Shown: positions 51,160-60,656 of the stretch, one piece after another | Numbering within the stretch: the stretch's first letter is position 1 | Layout: each line of letters starts with the position of its first letter | Assembly: GCA_031549285.1 (NCBI GenBank) | Contig: JAVBPZ010000011.1 | Span: 69,018-133,017 of the forward strand | Direction of reading: 5' to 3' | DNA length: 64,000 nt | Origin: JAAYCI01 sp031549285 | GTDB lineage: Bacteria; Bacillota; Clostridia; Oscillospirales; Ruminococcaceae | Notes under the pieces: model-generated | What the model was told of the DNA's origin: nothing | Databases searched by the model: none | The model's input: only the letters and a program-made list of their open reading frames with translations | Made by a program: the position numbers and the translations under genes

Positions 51160-51170
51160 TTCTGAACTGC

Positions 51171-51211
51171 AAAAATCCGCCATGGGAACACCTCCCACGG
51201 CGGATTTTTTT
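51171..51211 (+). terminator. Terminator after rplL
   Basis: AAATCCGCC-TGGGA and TCCCA-GGCGGATTT arms, then seven Ts. Confidence 0.93.
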
Positions 51212-51283
51212 ATCGCTATTTTACAAACCGGGCCGGGCACTCCGGCACATCCAGTCACTGTATACAACCGCCGCCTTGCCCTA

Positions 51284-52636
51284 TTACAGCCCCCTGTTTT
51301 TCAGCCCCGCAACCAGCCCCACATAATACTCGCACACATCAAATCCCTTGATGTTCTTCCGGGTCAAATCAATCATGTCCCCATGCGAAATGCCTTTCTT
51401 TCCGGGCGCCGTCAGCACCCCCAGAAAGTTCCCCCACGGCATGGACTCGGCAAACACCAGGCCGTCATTGTCTCCATCCATCGCCTTTACAATCTGGTAC
51501 CCTACATTCAGCGGGAACGGCGCGCTGCCGGCTGTTTTCATCTTTGATCCCACGCTCTGGTAATACACGCCCGGCACGTCTGGCATTTCCGCATTCAGCT
51601 GTGCGCATTTTTCCACCGTCAGTTCCTGTACCCCGGCAAAAAAATCCGGGCTGTCATCCCCCAGTTTTTTAAACAACCGGGCATAGTTTTTCTGCAGAAA
51701 CCCCTTCAGGGCATCCGGTGCCTTTTCCAGCGCCCGTCCGGCAAATGTACAGCCATGGTGCGGGGTGCTGACGGTGGTCAACGATGCCACCTTGTCCGCC
51801 ATACCCAGCCGGCTGATGGCATACCGGGCGTCCAGCCCGCCTTTGGAATGCGCAATAATATTCACTTTTTCGCTTCCGGTCTCAGCCAACACTTCTTCTA
51901 TGCGCTGTGCCAGCTCGGCACCGCTTTGCTCTACCGCGGCGGAGGATTGCTGCCGTCCAAAATACCCGGCAACCCCGTTTTCCGCCAGCTCCACCGGAAT
52001 GCGTCCCCAGTAGTTAAACACCTTCCAGTCCCGGAAAAAGATGCCATGCACCATCAAAACCGGGTATTGCGTCTTGCATACTTGCTCACTTTTTCTGGCC
52101 TGGTTCCGCGTGTATCGCCGGTATTCATGCTGGTACTCGTTCATTGCCACCCGCGCCACCACAATGGCCAGTACCACGTTCACAATAGGAATAAACCACA
52201 GGGACAGCAGCAATATCTTTAGCACAATGCCCAGCTGTGTGGAGGCTATCGCGACACGTATCATCCCATTCAGTATCAGGCACAGGAACACCGCCAAAAA
52301 GTTCAGCACGGCGACTATCCAAAAAAACGCATCGGGCCTTCCATAGACTGCCAGAAGCACCCACACCGCTACCTGCAAAATAGCGCAAACCGATGCTGAA
52401 TACAGCAGTTCCGCGCCGCCCAGCACCGCGCCTATCTTTTTAGACGGCACACGGCTTTTCCGTGGACGTATGTTCAAATAAATAAAAAAGCCCGGCAGCA
52501 CCAGCGCGCATACCATACCAAGCAAACTAGCCCATTGCGCCCTCGTGTTCCACTCATCCAGGAGGATTGACAGCATAAATAAATTTCCCAGCAGCATACT
52601 GCCAAGTATATTCACGCTCCTGCGCAAAATCCACAA
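51284..52636 (-). CDS. Membrane-anchored alpha/beta hydrolase, lipase type
   Basis: A 450-residue protein. The first 170 residues hold about five membrane helices; the rest is an alpha/beta-hydrolase with oxyanion motif MVHGIFFRDW, nucleophile elbow AHSKGG (Ser), and TVSTPHHG. This pattern resembles triacylglycerol lipases and PGAP1-like esterases. Late residues DGDNDGLVF and ISHGDMID fit the catalytic Asp and His. A TTG start with AAGGGGTG upstream. Substrate unknown. Confidence 0.85.
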   Translation of the reverse strand: MWILRRSVNILGSMLLGNLFMLSILLDEWNTRAQWASLLGMVCALVLPGFFIYLNIRPRKSRVPSKKIGAVLGGAELLYSASVCAILQVAVWVLLAVYGRPDAFFWIVAVLNFLAVFLCLILNGMIRVAIASTQLGIVLKILLLSLWFIPIVNVVLAIVVARVAMNEYQHEYRRYTRNQARKSEQVCKTQYPVLMVHGIFFRDWKVFNYWGRIPVELAENGVAGYFGRQQSSAAVEQSGAELAQRIEEVLAETGSEKVNIIAHSKGGLDARYAISRLGMADKVASLTTVSTPHHGCTFAGRALEKAPDALKGFLQKNYARLFKKLGDDSPDFFAGVQELTVEKCAQLNAEMPDVPGVYYQSVGSKMKTAGSAPFPLNVGYQIVKAMDGDNDGLVFAESMPWGNFLGVLTAPGKKGISHGDMIDLTRKNIKGFDVCEYYVGLVAGLKNRGL

Positions 52637-52681
52637 CGCACTTCACCCCTTTTTATGTCAGCCCGCGCAATATTCACCCGC

Positions 52682-53542
52682 TCAAAACCCCAGTGCGTAC
52701 ACCACCAGGCCCAGCGCGCAGCCCAGCGCAAACAGCAGCCCCACTATAAACAGGTTCTGCTTTATGTTGCGGTTGGTGCGGAACAGCACAATCAGCCCTA
52801 CCCCGGCGTTAGTGCACAGGCCCGCCAGCACCGAACCAAAATGAATGACTCCATCCAGATACAGTTGCGTCAGCAGCACCGATGCAGCACAGTTCGGTAT
52901 CAGGCCAAACAACGCCGCCACCACCGGCTGTAAAAAGCCCAAGCTGTTGAAAAACGCGCTGATCTGTGCCTCACCCAGCCATTCCACCAACAGGCCAAAA
53001 ACAAACGTAAACGCCAGCACATACAGGAAAATATTCACGGTATGCTTGATGGCCGCCAGCCAAATATTTTCCTTTTCATCATGCCCGTGGCAGTCCACTT
53101 CGCTTATTTTCCCGCCATACCCGCCCCGCAGGCTCGCGGGCATCCACCGGCTGAACACAATGTCAATCAGGAAGCCCACCAGCAGGGCATACAGCAGCTT
53201 CACCACAACCAGTACCAGCATGGCCGGGTAGCTTTCCGGCTGCGCCAGCATCAGCGGAATCGCCTCGTCGGAGGTCGCCACAAACACCGCCATCAGCGTC
53301 CCCAGGGTGATGACCCGGCTGGCATAAAAGCCAGATGCCATGGTGGAAAACCCGCACTGCGGAATGATACCCAGCAACGCGCCCGGCACAAAGCCAAACT
53401 TACCGCCTTTCGCCAGCAATCTTTCTATGGTATGGCTTTTTTTATGCTCGATATACTCAATGGCCAGATATGCCGCAAACAGGAAGGGCAGCATCTTCAG
53501 GCTGTCTTCCAGTGCGTGCAGCAACGCATGCCAAACAAACAA
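52682..53542 (-). CDS. ArsP_2-type permease (putative manganese/heavy-metal exporter)
   Basis: A 286-residue protein with about eight to ten membrane helices. Two repeated halves carry IPQCGFSTMASGFYASR and IPNCAASVLLTQLYLDG, the Cys-containing signature of the ArsP_2 (10TM heavy-metal exporter) family. A His-rich loop (CHGHDEKE) between the halves could bind metal. TTG start with GGAGGGG upstream. 40 bases after glnS, same strand. Confidence 0.85.
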   Translation of the reverse strand: MFVWHALLHALEDSLKMLPFLFAAYLAIEYIEHKKSHTIERLLAKGGKFGFVPGALLGIIPQCGFSTMASGFYASRVITLGTLMAVFVATSDEAIPLMLAQPESYPAMLVLVVVKLLYALLVGFLIDIVFSRWMPASLRGGYGGKISEVDCHGHDEKENIWLAAIKHTVNIFLYVLAFTFVFGLLVEWLGEAQISAFFNSLGFLQPVVAALFGLIPNCAASVLLTQLYLDGVIHFGSVLAGLCTNAGVGLIVLFRTNRNIKQNLFIVGLLFALGCALGLVVYALGF

Positions 53543-53581
53543 AATGCTCCCCTCCTTCGTTATCCGCCGCGGGTACTGGAA

Positions 53582-55246
53582 TTATTTCACCTTAAAGCTA
53601 TCCTTCAGCTGCACAATGCGGTTGAAGGTCCCTGCGTTCTTTGTATCCATACAAAAATATCCCATGCGCACAAACTGGAACCTCTCGCCCGGCTTTGCGT
53701 CTGCCATGCACGCCTCCAGCTTGCATGCGGGCAGTTCGGCCAACGATGCCGGGTTCAGGTAATCTAGATAGTTCTCCCCCTCCGGCAGGTCGTTCACGTT
53801 TTCCAGCGTGAACAGGTTGTCATACAGGCAGGCTTTGCCTTCCACCGCGTGCGCCACGCTGACCCAGTGGATAGTTCCCCGTACCTTGCGGCCATCCACC
53901 GGCGTGTTGTTGCGGGTTTCCAGGTCCGCCGTGCACAGCAGCTCTACCACATTGCCGTTTTCATCCCGCAGTATCTCGTTACAGCGGACGATATACGCGC
54001 CCATCAGGCGTACCTCGCCGTCCGGCCGCAGCCGCTGCCACTTCGGCGGGGGCACCTCGGCAAAATCTTCCCGTTCTACATACAGCTCCCGGCCAAACGT
54101 CACCTCGCGGGTCCCGGCGCTCTCTTCCAGCGGGTTGTTCGCTATCGGGAAGGTCTCTTCTTTACCCTCCGGGTAGTTTGTAATGGTCACTTTAATAGGA
54201 TCCAGCACCGCCATACGGCGTGGTGCGGCTGCGTTCAGCTCCTCCCGGATGCAATACTCCAACAGGCGAATATCCACAATGCTGTATGCTTTCGCCACAC
54301 CGGCGCGCTTTACGAACTCGATGATGGATGACGGCGTGTACCCCCGGCGGCGCAGCGCCGAGAGCGTGGGCATGCGCGGGTCGTCCCAGCCGTCCACCTT
54401 GCCGGTTTCCACCAGTTCGCGCAGGTATCGCTTGCTCATCACGGTATGGGTAATGTTCAGGCGCGCAAATTCATACTGGTGGGGCTTTTTCTCGAACCCA
54501 ATGTTGTCCACCACCCAGTCGTACAGCGGGCGGTGGTTTTCAAACTCTATGGAACACAGTGAATGGGTTATTCCCTCCAGCGCGTCCTGGATGGGATGCG
54601 CGAAATCGTACATGGGGTAGATGCACCACTTGTCCTCCTGGCGGTGGTGCCAGGCGTGCAAAATACGGTAAATGACCGGGTCGCGCATATTCATATTGGA
54701 GGAAGTCATGTCTATTTTCGCCCGCACCGTGCGCGCGCCATCCTCAAACTCTCCCTCCTTCATGCGGCGAAACAGGTCCAGATTTTCCGCCACGGTGCGC
54801 TCCCGCCAAGGGCTATTTTTGCCCGGTTCGGTAAGGGTTCCGCGGTATTCGCGCATTTCGTCGGGGGTCAAATCGCACACATACGCCTTACCTTCGGCAA
54901 TCAGCTGCAGCGCAAAATCATAGCACTGGTCGAAATAATCGCTGCCGTAATACACCCCGCCGTTCGGTACCGCGCCCAGCCAAAGCAAATCGTCCTCAAT
55001 GGACTTCACATACTCATCATCCTCGCGCACAGGGTTTGTGTCATCATAGCGCAGGTTAAACACACCATTATACTTCATGGCGGCACTGTAGCTTATCCAG
55101 ATCGCCTTGGCGCTGCCGATGTGCAGATAGCCGTTCGGCTCCGGCGGGAACCGGGTATGAATCTGCCGGTCGAACCCCGCCGCAATATCCGCGTCGATGA
55201 TATCATATATAAAATTAGACCCAAGATCGGTATTTGTTTCGCCCAT
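53582..55246 (-). CDS. glnS: Glutamine--tRNA ligase
   Basis: A 554-residue class I synthetase. HIGH motif PPEPNGYLHIGSAKA, KMSKS equivalent VMSKR, and a C-terminal anticodon-binding beta-barrel pair are complete. GlnRS charges tRNA-Gln directly and is found in only part of the Firmicutes, others use GatCAB transamidation. AGGAGGAG precedes the ATG. Same strand as gltX. Confidence 0.96.
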   Translation of the reverse strand: MGETNTDLGSNFIYDIIDADIAAGFDRQIHTRFPPEPNGYLHIGSAKAIWISYSAAMKYNGVFNLRYDDTNPVREDDEYVKSIEDDLLWLGAVPNGGVYYGSDYFDQCYDFALQLIAEGKAYVCDLTPDEMREYRGTLTEPGKNSPWRERTVAENLDLFRRMKEGEFEDGARTVRAKIDMTSSNMNMRDPVIYRILHAWHHRQEDKWCIYPMYDFAHPIQDALEGITHSLCSIEFENHRPLYDWVVDNIGFEKKPHQYEFARLNITHTVMSKRYLRELVETGKVDGWDDPRMPTLSALRRRGYTPSSIIEFVKRAGVAKAYSIVDIRLLEYCIREELNAAAPRRMAVLDPIKVTITNYPEGKEETFPIANNPLEESAGTREVTFGRELYVEREDFAEVPPPKWQRLRPDGEVRLMGAYIVRCNEILRDENGNVVELLCTADLETRNNTPVDGRKVRGTIHWVSVAHAVEGKACLYDNLFTLENVNDLPEGENYLDYLNPASLAELPACKLEACMADAKPGERFQFVRMGYFCMDTKNAGTFNRIVQLKDSFKVK

Positions 55247-55297
55247 GGTGCTCCTCCTAAATTTGTCATCATAGAGTAAATTAACAAAACATCGGGC

Positions 55298-55309
55298 AAT
55301 TTGGCGCCG
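55298..55309 (-). promoter_or_regulatory. Shared motif upstream of glnS
   Basis: CGGCGCCAAATT on the minus strand, 52-63 bases before glnS. The identical 12 bases lie 46-57 bases before gltX. Confidence 0.5.
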
Positions 55310-55429
55310 TGCACACTCCGTTTTTGGCGCGGCGCAACAGCGAAAGAATCCTTGGTGGATTGTGCGATTTTGTACCGCGGCATAAAACCAAGCTTGCCGA
55401 TGCGGATATGCTCTATTATATTGTTCTAT

Positions 55430-57076
55430 TCAAAATGCCGCCTCCGCCTGCAAAAGGCGCGCATTCACCCGGTCCGCTCCCATAATCTGCATCACTTCCC
55501 ACAAATCCGGCGACTGCTGCCGCCCGGTGACCGCCAGGCGCAGCACCATGCTTACGTCGCCCACATTACCGCAGTATTTTTCCGGGTTTTGCCGCCAGTC
55601 CTTCATGTTGCCGGCAAAGCCAATCCCCTCGGCCAGTCCCTTTATCTTTTCAAACCAAGCCGTTTGGTCGTCTGCCGGCTGGTAAATATCCCGGTATGTG
55701 GCCAAAATCTCTTTCGCCAATGCGGGAGTCACCGCCTCCGGCAGCGGGTATTCCGGCTGGAACAGTTCCTCATAAAAAAAGCCCATATAGTCTTTGGCGT
55801 CGCTCCATACCGTCAGGTCCTTGCGGGGCTTTGGGCAGGCCCGGCCAATGGAAAAAATTCGCACCGCATACGCCCGATCCTTTTCCAGCAGCGCCGCAAA
55901 TGGCGAGTCGTATGCCAGCGCCCAGCCCAGCACCGCGTCATATACTTCGTCCGCCGTCAGGCGGCACAGCACCCCTCGGGACACGTCGTCCAGCTTGTCG
56001 GTATCGAACAGCGCCCCGGACGTGCCCATTTTTTTGATGGAAAACGGAAAATCCTCCAGCGGTTTTTCGGGGTTCGCCTGCCGCCATTCCTCAAAATTAG
56101 AGTTCAGCAACGAAAGCAAATATTCCTTCACTGCCGCCACGCTGTAGCCTTTTTCCTTGTAATACTCCAGCGCCAGCTCCGGGTCTTTTCGTTTCGATAA
56201 TTTGCGCTTGGCGCCACCATCCTGCTTCATCAGCTGCGCGGTGTGCAGGTATTTGGGCGCGCGCCATCCCATGGCGCCGAACAGCTGCATATGAATGGGC
56301 AGTGTGGCAATCCATTCCTCGCCCCGCACCACATGGCTGGTACGCATGAAATGGTCGTCCACGACGTGCGCAAAATGGTAGGTGGGAATACCGTCGGTTT
56401 TTAAAATCACCACGTCCTGGTCGTTTTCCGGCAGTTCCAGCACACCGCGCACCAGGTCGGTCACCTTCACGCGGTTCATGATGCTGCCTTCGCTGCGATA
56501 ACGCACCACATAGGGCTGGCCCGCAGCCAGGCGTTCTTTTATTTCCACCAGAGCCGCGTCCCGGTACCGCGCAAACTGGCCGTAACAGCCAAAGTTCAGC
56601 TTTTGCGACGCTTGCTCATCCCGCATGGCGGCCAGCTCCGCCTCGGTCATGAAACACGGGTAGGCCGCGCCTTGCTCCACCAGCCACCGGGCGCAGATGT
56701 GGTAAATATCCGCGCGCTGGCGCTGGCGATAGGGGCCATAGGCGCCCGCGTCACCGGCCAAGGTAGCTCCCTCATCAAACAGCAGGCCATAGTCGGAAAA
56801 CACATTCAAAATGGTCTCCACCCCGCCAGACACCTCGCGCTTTTGGTCTGTGTCCTCTATCCGCAGGTAAAAAACGCCTGCGCTTTGGTGGGCCAGGCGC
56901 TCGTCCGCAATAGCGCCAAACAGGTTCCCCAGGTGCATAAACCCGGTGGGGCTGGGCGCCATACGGGTCACCTTCGCCCCTTCCGGCAGGGCGCGCGGCG
57001 GATATTTTTCTTCCAGCTGGGCCGGGGTGGCGGTAACGCCCGGAAACAGCAGGTCAGCCAGTGCTGTAAAGTCCAT
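55430..57076 (-). CDS. gltX: Glutamate--tRNA ligase
   Basis: A 548-residue class I synthetase. HIGH motif APSPTGFMHLGNL, KMSKS motif KRKLSKRK, then an all-helical anticodon-binding domain. The presence of GlnRS next door suggests a discriminating GluRS, but that needs testing. TTTGGGAG precedes the ATG. Confidence 0.97.
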   Translation of the reverse strand: MDFTALADLLFPGVTATPAQLEEKYPPRALPEGAKVTRMAPSPTGFMHLGNLFGAIADERLAHQSAGVFYLRIEDTDQKREVSGGVETILNVFSDYGLLFDEGATLAGDAGAYGPYRQRQRADIYHICARWLVEQGAAYPCFMTEAELAAMRDEQASQKLNFGCYGQFARYRDAALVEIKERLAAGQPYVVRYRSEGSIMNRVKVTDLVRGVLELPENDQDVVILKTDGIPTYHFAHVVDDHFMRTSHVVRGEEWIATLPIHMQLFGAMGWRAPKYLHTAQLMKQDGGAKRKLSKRKDPELALEYYKEKGYSVAAVKEYLLSLLNSNFEEWRQANPEKPLEDFPFSIKKMGTSGALFDTDKLDDVSRGVLCRLTADEVYDAVLGWALAYDSPFAALLEKDRAYAVRIFSIGRACPKPRKDLTVWSDAKDYMGFFYEELFQPEYPLPEAVTPALAKEILATYRDIYQPADDQTAWFEKIKGLAEGIGFAGNMKDWRQNPEKYCGNVGDVSMVLRLAVTGRQQSPDLWEVMQIMGADRVNARLLQAEAAF

Positions 57077-57121
57077 TTTTTCACTCCCAAAGGTGATGCT
57101 ATGTGCCCGTTGATTTAATGG

Positions 57122-57133
57122 AATTTGGCGCCG
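57122..57133 (-). promoter_or_regulatory. Shared motif upstream of gltX
   Basis: CGGCGCCAAATT on the minus strand, directly at the downstream edge of a possible -10 box. Confidence 0.5.
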
Positions 57134-57160
57134 ATAAAGGCGATTTCATTCGTCTGTCAA
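57133..57160 (-). promoter_or_regulatory. Possible gltX promoter
   Basis: Minus-strand TTGACA (57160-57155), 16-base spacer, TTTATC (57138-57133). The -10 is weak. Confidence 0.4.
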
Positions 57161-57339
57161 GCGAAAAGCACAGATAATAATTGGTTTATTCTCGAGCATT
57201 TTCGCGCAGAGACGCAGCCGTGCAGACGGACGAAAACGGCGAAATTTGCGGCAAATGAAATAAATCAGTGGGTACCTAATAACTTCAAATCATCTTTTCA
57301 ATCATACAAAAAATCGCCTGTAAAGTCAACGAAACGCCC

Positions 57340-57880
57340 AAGGTAAAAGCGCCTTCCGGCGCTTTTACCTTGGGCGCCATCCCACCAAAAAATGTTCCTG
57401 CTTTTTTGGTGGGATGTTCGTTTATCAAGTGGGATGCTCATTTATCAAAATGGGGGAGAGGGCCGCAGCCCCACTCCCCCAAGCCCCCTTCCCTGCTTCT
57501 GGGGCTTTCTTTGACTGTCTGGCGCACACCTTCCGGCGCTTTTACCTTGGGCGCCATCCCACCAAAAAATGTTCCTGCTTTTTTGGTGGGATGCTCGTTT
57601 ATCAAAAATGGGGGAGAGGGCCGCAGCCCCACTCCCCCAAGCCCCCTTCCCTGCTCTTGGGGCTTTCTTTGACTGCCTGGTGTACACCTTTCGGCGCTTT
57701 TACCTTGGCACCATCCCACCAAAAATGTTCCTGCTTTTTTGGTGGGATGCTCATTTATCAAAATGGGGGAGAGGGCCGCAGCCCCACTCCCCCAAGCCCC
57801 CTTCCCTGCTTCTGAGGCTTTCTTTGACTACCTGGTGTACGCCTTCCGGCGCTTTTACCTTGGGCGTAAACCCTTTGACC
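57340..57880. repeat. Array of three tandem repeats with strong hairpins
   Basis: Three units start at 57353, 57530 and 57688 (spacing 177 and 158), with a partial fourth at 57843. Each has a CTTCCGGCGCTTTTACC start, a 15-base hairpin with arms CATCCCACCAAAAAA and its complement (57378-57416, 57555-57593, 57712-57749), and a GGGGGAG...CTCCCCC hairpin. The first copy is preceded by a 14-base hairpin (57340-57371) and carries a small extra duplication. Open frames across it change phase between copies, so it is unlikely to code protein. No other feature found in 57077-57339. Confidence 0.9.
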
Positions 57881-57887
57881 AAGTTCT

Positions 57888-58427
57888 TTAATAATTCACC
57901 CGGCGCAATTCAAAATACGCCTGCGCATGCTTGCACACCGGGCATTCCAGCGGTGCGTGCGTACCAATGTGAATATGTCCGCAGTTGGTGCAGATCCACA
58001 CTTCCTCGGTTTCACGCGCAAACACCTGGCCTTTTTCAATGTTCTCTTTCAGAGCCAGGTACCGCTCCTCGTGAGTTTTTTCTATCTTTGCCACGCCTTC
58101 CATCTGGATGGCCAGCTCAATGAACCCCTCTTCCCGGGCGGTTTTCGCCATGTCTGCGTACATCTCGGTCCATTCATAGTGTTCACCCGCCGCCGCATCT
58201 ATCAGGTTCGCAATAGTATCCGGCACGGCGCCGCCATGCAACGCCTTGAACCACAGCTCGGCGTGCTCTTTTTCGTTGCCTGCGGTCTCTGCAAAAATAT
58301 TAGAAATTTGCACATACCCTTCCTTCTTTGCCTTGGACGAGTAGAAGGTGTATTTGTTGCGCGCCTGGCTTTCCCCCGCAAACGCAATCTGCAGGTTTTT
58401 CTCTGTCTGGCTGCCTTTCAGTTCCAT
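57888..58427 (-). CDS. rbr: Rubrerythrin
   Basis: A 179-residue non-haem iron peroxidase that reduces hydrogen peroxide in anaerobes. A four-helix diiron domain (E19, ETAGNEKEHAELW, EMYADMAKTAREEGF and EKTHEERY) is followed by a rubredoxin domain with CTNC and CPVC. GGGAGG precedes the ATG. Ends next to the tandem array. Confidence 0.96.
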   Translation of the reverse strand: MELKGSQTEKNLQIAFAGESQARNKYTFYSSKAKKEGYVQISNIFAETAGNEKEHAELWFKALHGGAVPDTIANLIDAAAGEHYEWTEMYADMAKTAREEGFIELAIQMEGVAKIEKTHEERYLALKENIEKGQVFARETEEVWICTNCGHIHIGTHAPLECPVCKHAQAYFELRRVNY

Positions 58428-58688
58428 ATCTGTGCCTCCCTATTGTATGAATCAATACATCGACTTTTTTACCGCAAACCGTTGCCATATTCCTCACAAG
58501 CACCGGCCCAAAACATACCCATACAAAAACCGGGCGCGCCGCAAAAGTCCCTGCGCCGGCAGCGCAAAACGCCACAATCCGCACAATCTTTTGCCGGCAC
58601 ACCCGGTCCATGAAACCTGTAAACGCGGGCTCTTGTGCACAAAACAATGCACTGCCGCCCTCTTTTCACTGTATCACGGTTTGGACAA

Positions 58689-60458
58689 TTACTTCTCTAA
58701 CCGCGCTTTCTGGGCCGCCAGCTGGCTGGTCATTTCCTGCGGCAGGCGGTCACCAAACTTCGCGTACAGTTCTTCCACACCAGCAGCGTCTTCCATCCAC
58801 AGGTCCTTGTCTACGCTCAAGAGGCCACGCACCGTATCAAGCGTAACATCGTCCAACCCCTCGATGTTGATATCCTCGGCATTCGGCAGATAGCCAATGG
58901 GTGTCTCCTGCGCGTCGATTTGGTCATTGCAGCGGGCCAAAATCCACATCAGTGCACGCATGTTGTCGCCAAAGCCCGGCCAAATGAAGTGGCCTTCCGC
59001 GTCGGTGCGGAACCAGTTCACGTTGAAAATCTTCGGCGCTTTGTCGCCCAGTTTTTCGCCCATGTCCAGCCAGTGCTGCCAGTAGTCGCCCATGTTGTAG
59101 CCGCAGAACGGCAGCATCGCCATTGGGTCGCGGCGCACCACGCCTACGGCGCCGGCGGCGGCGGCGGTGGTCTCCGACGCCATGATGGAACCGACAAACA
59201 CGCCATGTTTCCAGTCAAAGCTCTGGTACACCAGCGGCGCGGTCTTGGCACGGCGCCCGCCAAAGATGATGGCCGAAATCGGCACGCCGGCCGGGTTCTC
59301 AAACTCTTTGGAAACGCACGGGCAGTTGATGGCCGGCGCGGTAAAGCGGCTGTTCGGGTGGGCACCCTTCTCGGTGCTGGTCTGCCCATTCCACGGCTGG
59401 CCCAGCCAATCGATGCCGTTGGTCGGCGGGTTTTTGTCCAGGCCCTCCCACCACACGGTCATGTCGTCCTTGTTCAGCACCACATTGGTAAAAATGGTGT
59501 TCTTGCGGGTGCTCATCAGGGCATTGTAGTTAGACTTTTCGTTGGTACCGGGCGCCACACCAAAGAAACCAGCCTCCGGGTTGATGGCATACAGACGGCC
59601 ATCCGGGCCCACACGCATCCAGGCGATATCGTCGCCCACCGTCCACACTTTGTAGCCCTTGTTTTTGTATACTTCCGGCGGAATCAACATAGCCAGGTTT
59701 GTTTTTCCGCAGGCAGACGGGAACGCGCCGGTGACATACTGCACATTGCCGTTCGGGTCCTCAATGCCCAAAATCAGCATATGCTCGGCCATCCAGCCTT
59801 CTTTCCAGCCCTGGTAGGAGGCAATGCGCAGCGCAAAGCACTTTTTGCCCAGCAGCACGTTGCCGCCGTAGCCAGAGTTAATGCTCCAGATGGCGTTGTC
59901 ATCCGGGAACTGCACAATGTACCGGTTTTCTTCATCTATCTGGGCTTTGGCATGCATGCCGCGCACGAAATCGTTCGAGTCGCCCAGCTGGTCCAGCGCC
60001 TTCTGGCCGATGCGGGCCATGATATCCATGTTCAGCACCACATAGATGGAATCGGTGGTTTCCAGGCCGATTTTGCTCAGGGGAGAGCCCAGCGGGCCCA
60101 TGCAGTACGGAATCACGTACATGGTGCGGCCCTTCATGGCACCGTCATACAGCGGGCGCAGCTTGGCTTTCATCTCTTCCGGGTCCATCCAGTTGTTGGT
60201 GGGGCCGGCGTCTTCCTTTGTCTTTGCACAAATGAAGGTGCGGTTTTCCACACGCGCCACGTCATTTTTGGCGGTGTGATGCCACAGGCAGCCCGGCAGT
60301 TTCTCCTGATTCAATTCGGTCATTTCACCGGTTGCAATTGCCTCGTCCCGCAGGGCTTTCAACTGCTCGTCGCTGCCGTCAATCCAAACAATTTTGTCCG
60401 GTTTGCACAGCGCGGCCACTTCATCTACCCATGTCAATACTTGCTTGTTGGTCGTCAT
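58689..60458 (-). CDS. pckG: Phosphoenolpyruvate carboxykinase (GTP)
   Basis: A 589-residue enzyme interconverting oxaloacetate and PEP with GTP. The kinase-1a loop FPSACGKTNLAM, the kinase-2 GDDIAW and the GTP-binding region at FNVNWFRTDAEGHFIWPGFGDN are present; it is the GTP-type, not the ATP-type usual in Bacilli. In fermenters it can fix CO2 toward succinate or make PEP. The ATG at 60458 has AAAGGTGA upstream. Confidence 0.96.
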   Translation of the reverse strand: MTTNKQVLTWVDEVAALCKPDKIVWIDGSDEQLKALRDEAIATGEMTELNQEKLPGCLWHHTAKNDVARVENRTFICAKTKEDAGPTNNWMDPEEMKAKLRPLYDGAMKGRTMYVIPYCMGPLGSPLSKIGLETTDSIYVVLNMDIMARIGQKALDQLGDSNDFVRGMHAKAQIDEENRYIVQFPDDNAIWSINSGYGGNVLLGKKCFALRIASYQGWKEGWMAEHMLILGIEDPNGNVQYVTGAFPSACGKTNLAMLIPPEVYKNKGYKVWTVGDDIAWMRVGPDGRLYAINPEAGFFGVAPGTNEKSNYNALMSTRKNTIFTNVVLNKDDMTVWWEGLDKNPPTNGIDWLGQPWNGQTSTEKGAHPNSRFTAPAINCPCVSKEFENPAGVPISAIIFGGRRAKTAPLVYQSFDWKHGVFVGSIMASETTAAAAGAVGVVRRDPMAMLPFCGYNMGDYWQHWLDMGEKLGDKAPKIFNVNWFRTDAEGHFIWPGFGDNMRALMWILARCNDQIDAQETPIGYLPNAEDINIEGLDDVTLDTVRGLLSVDKDLWMEDAAGVEELYAKFGDRLPQEMTSQLAAQKARLEK

Positions 60459-60554
60459 ACCACGTATCACCTTTCCCTCTATAAAATTCGATCGCAGGAA
60501 GCGCGAAGACCAGCGTGGTTTCTTCGCCTCTTCTGTTTTCGCCAGATAGGATTA

Positions 60555-60583
60555 TTGTACCATCCTGTTAAATATTTCGCAAG
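60555..60583 (-). promoter_or_regulatory. Promoter of pckG
   Basis: Minus-strand TTGCGA (60583-60578), 17-base spacer, TACAAT (60560-60555), about 95 bases before the start. Confidence 0.7.
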
Positions 60584-60656
60584 TGCCGCACAGGCATTTC
60601 TCGCCCTCTGCCGCAGCAGCCATTCCCGGCAGTCTGTACATCACGCCGCACCCGCT

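Noticed and set aside
57340..57880. CRISPR array
   Set aside because: Units are 155-177 bases with no unique spacers and no cas genes nearby.
57370..58123. Open frames across the tandem repeat array on both strands
   Set aside because: Copies are spaced by 177, 158 and 155 bases, so the frame shifts between units, and no start signal is conserved. Treated as non-coding repeat.
60568..60656. Short Cys-containing peptide after tmcAL
   Set aside because: About 29 codons with CLCGTC on the minus strand, but the ribosome binding site is weak and it overlaps the pckG promoter.
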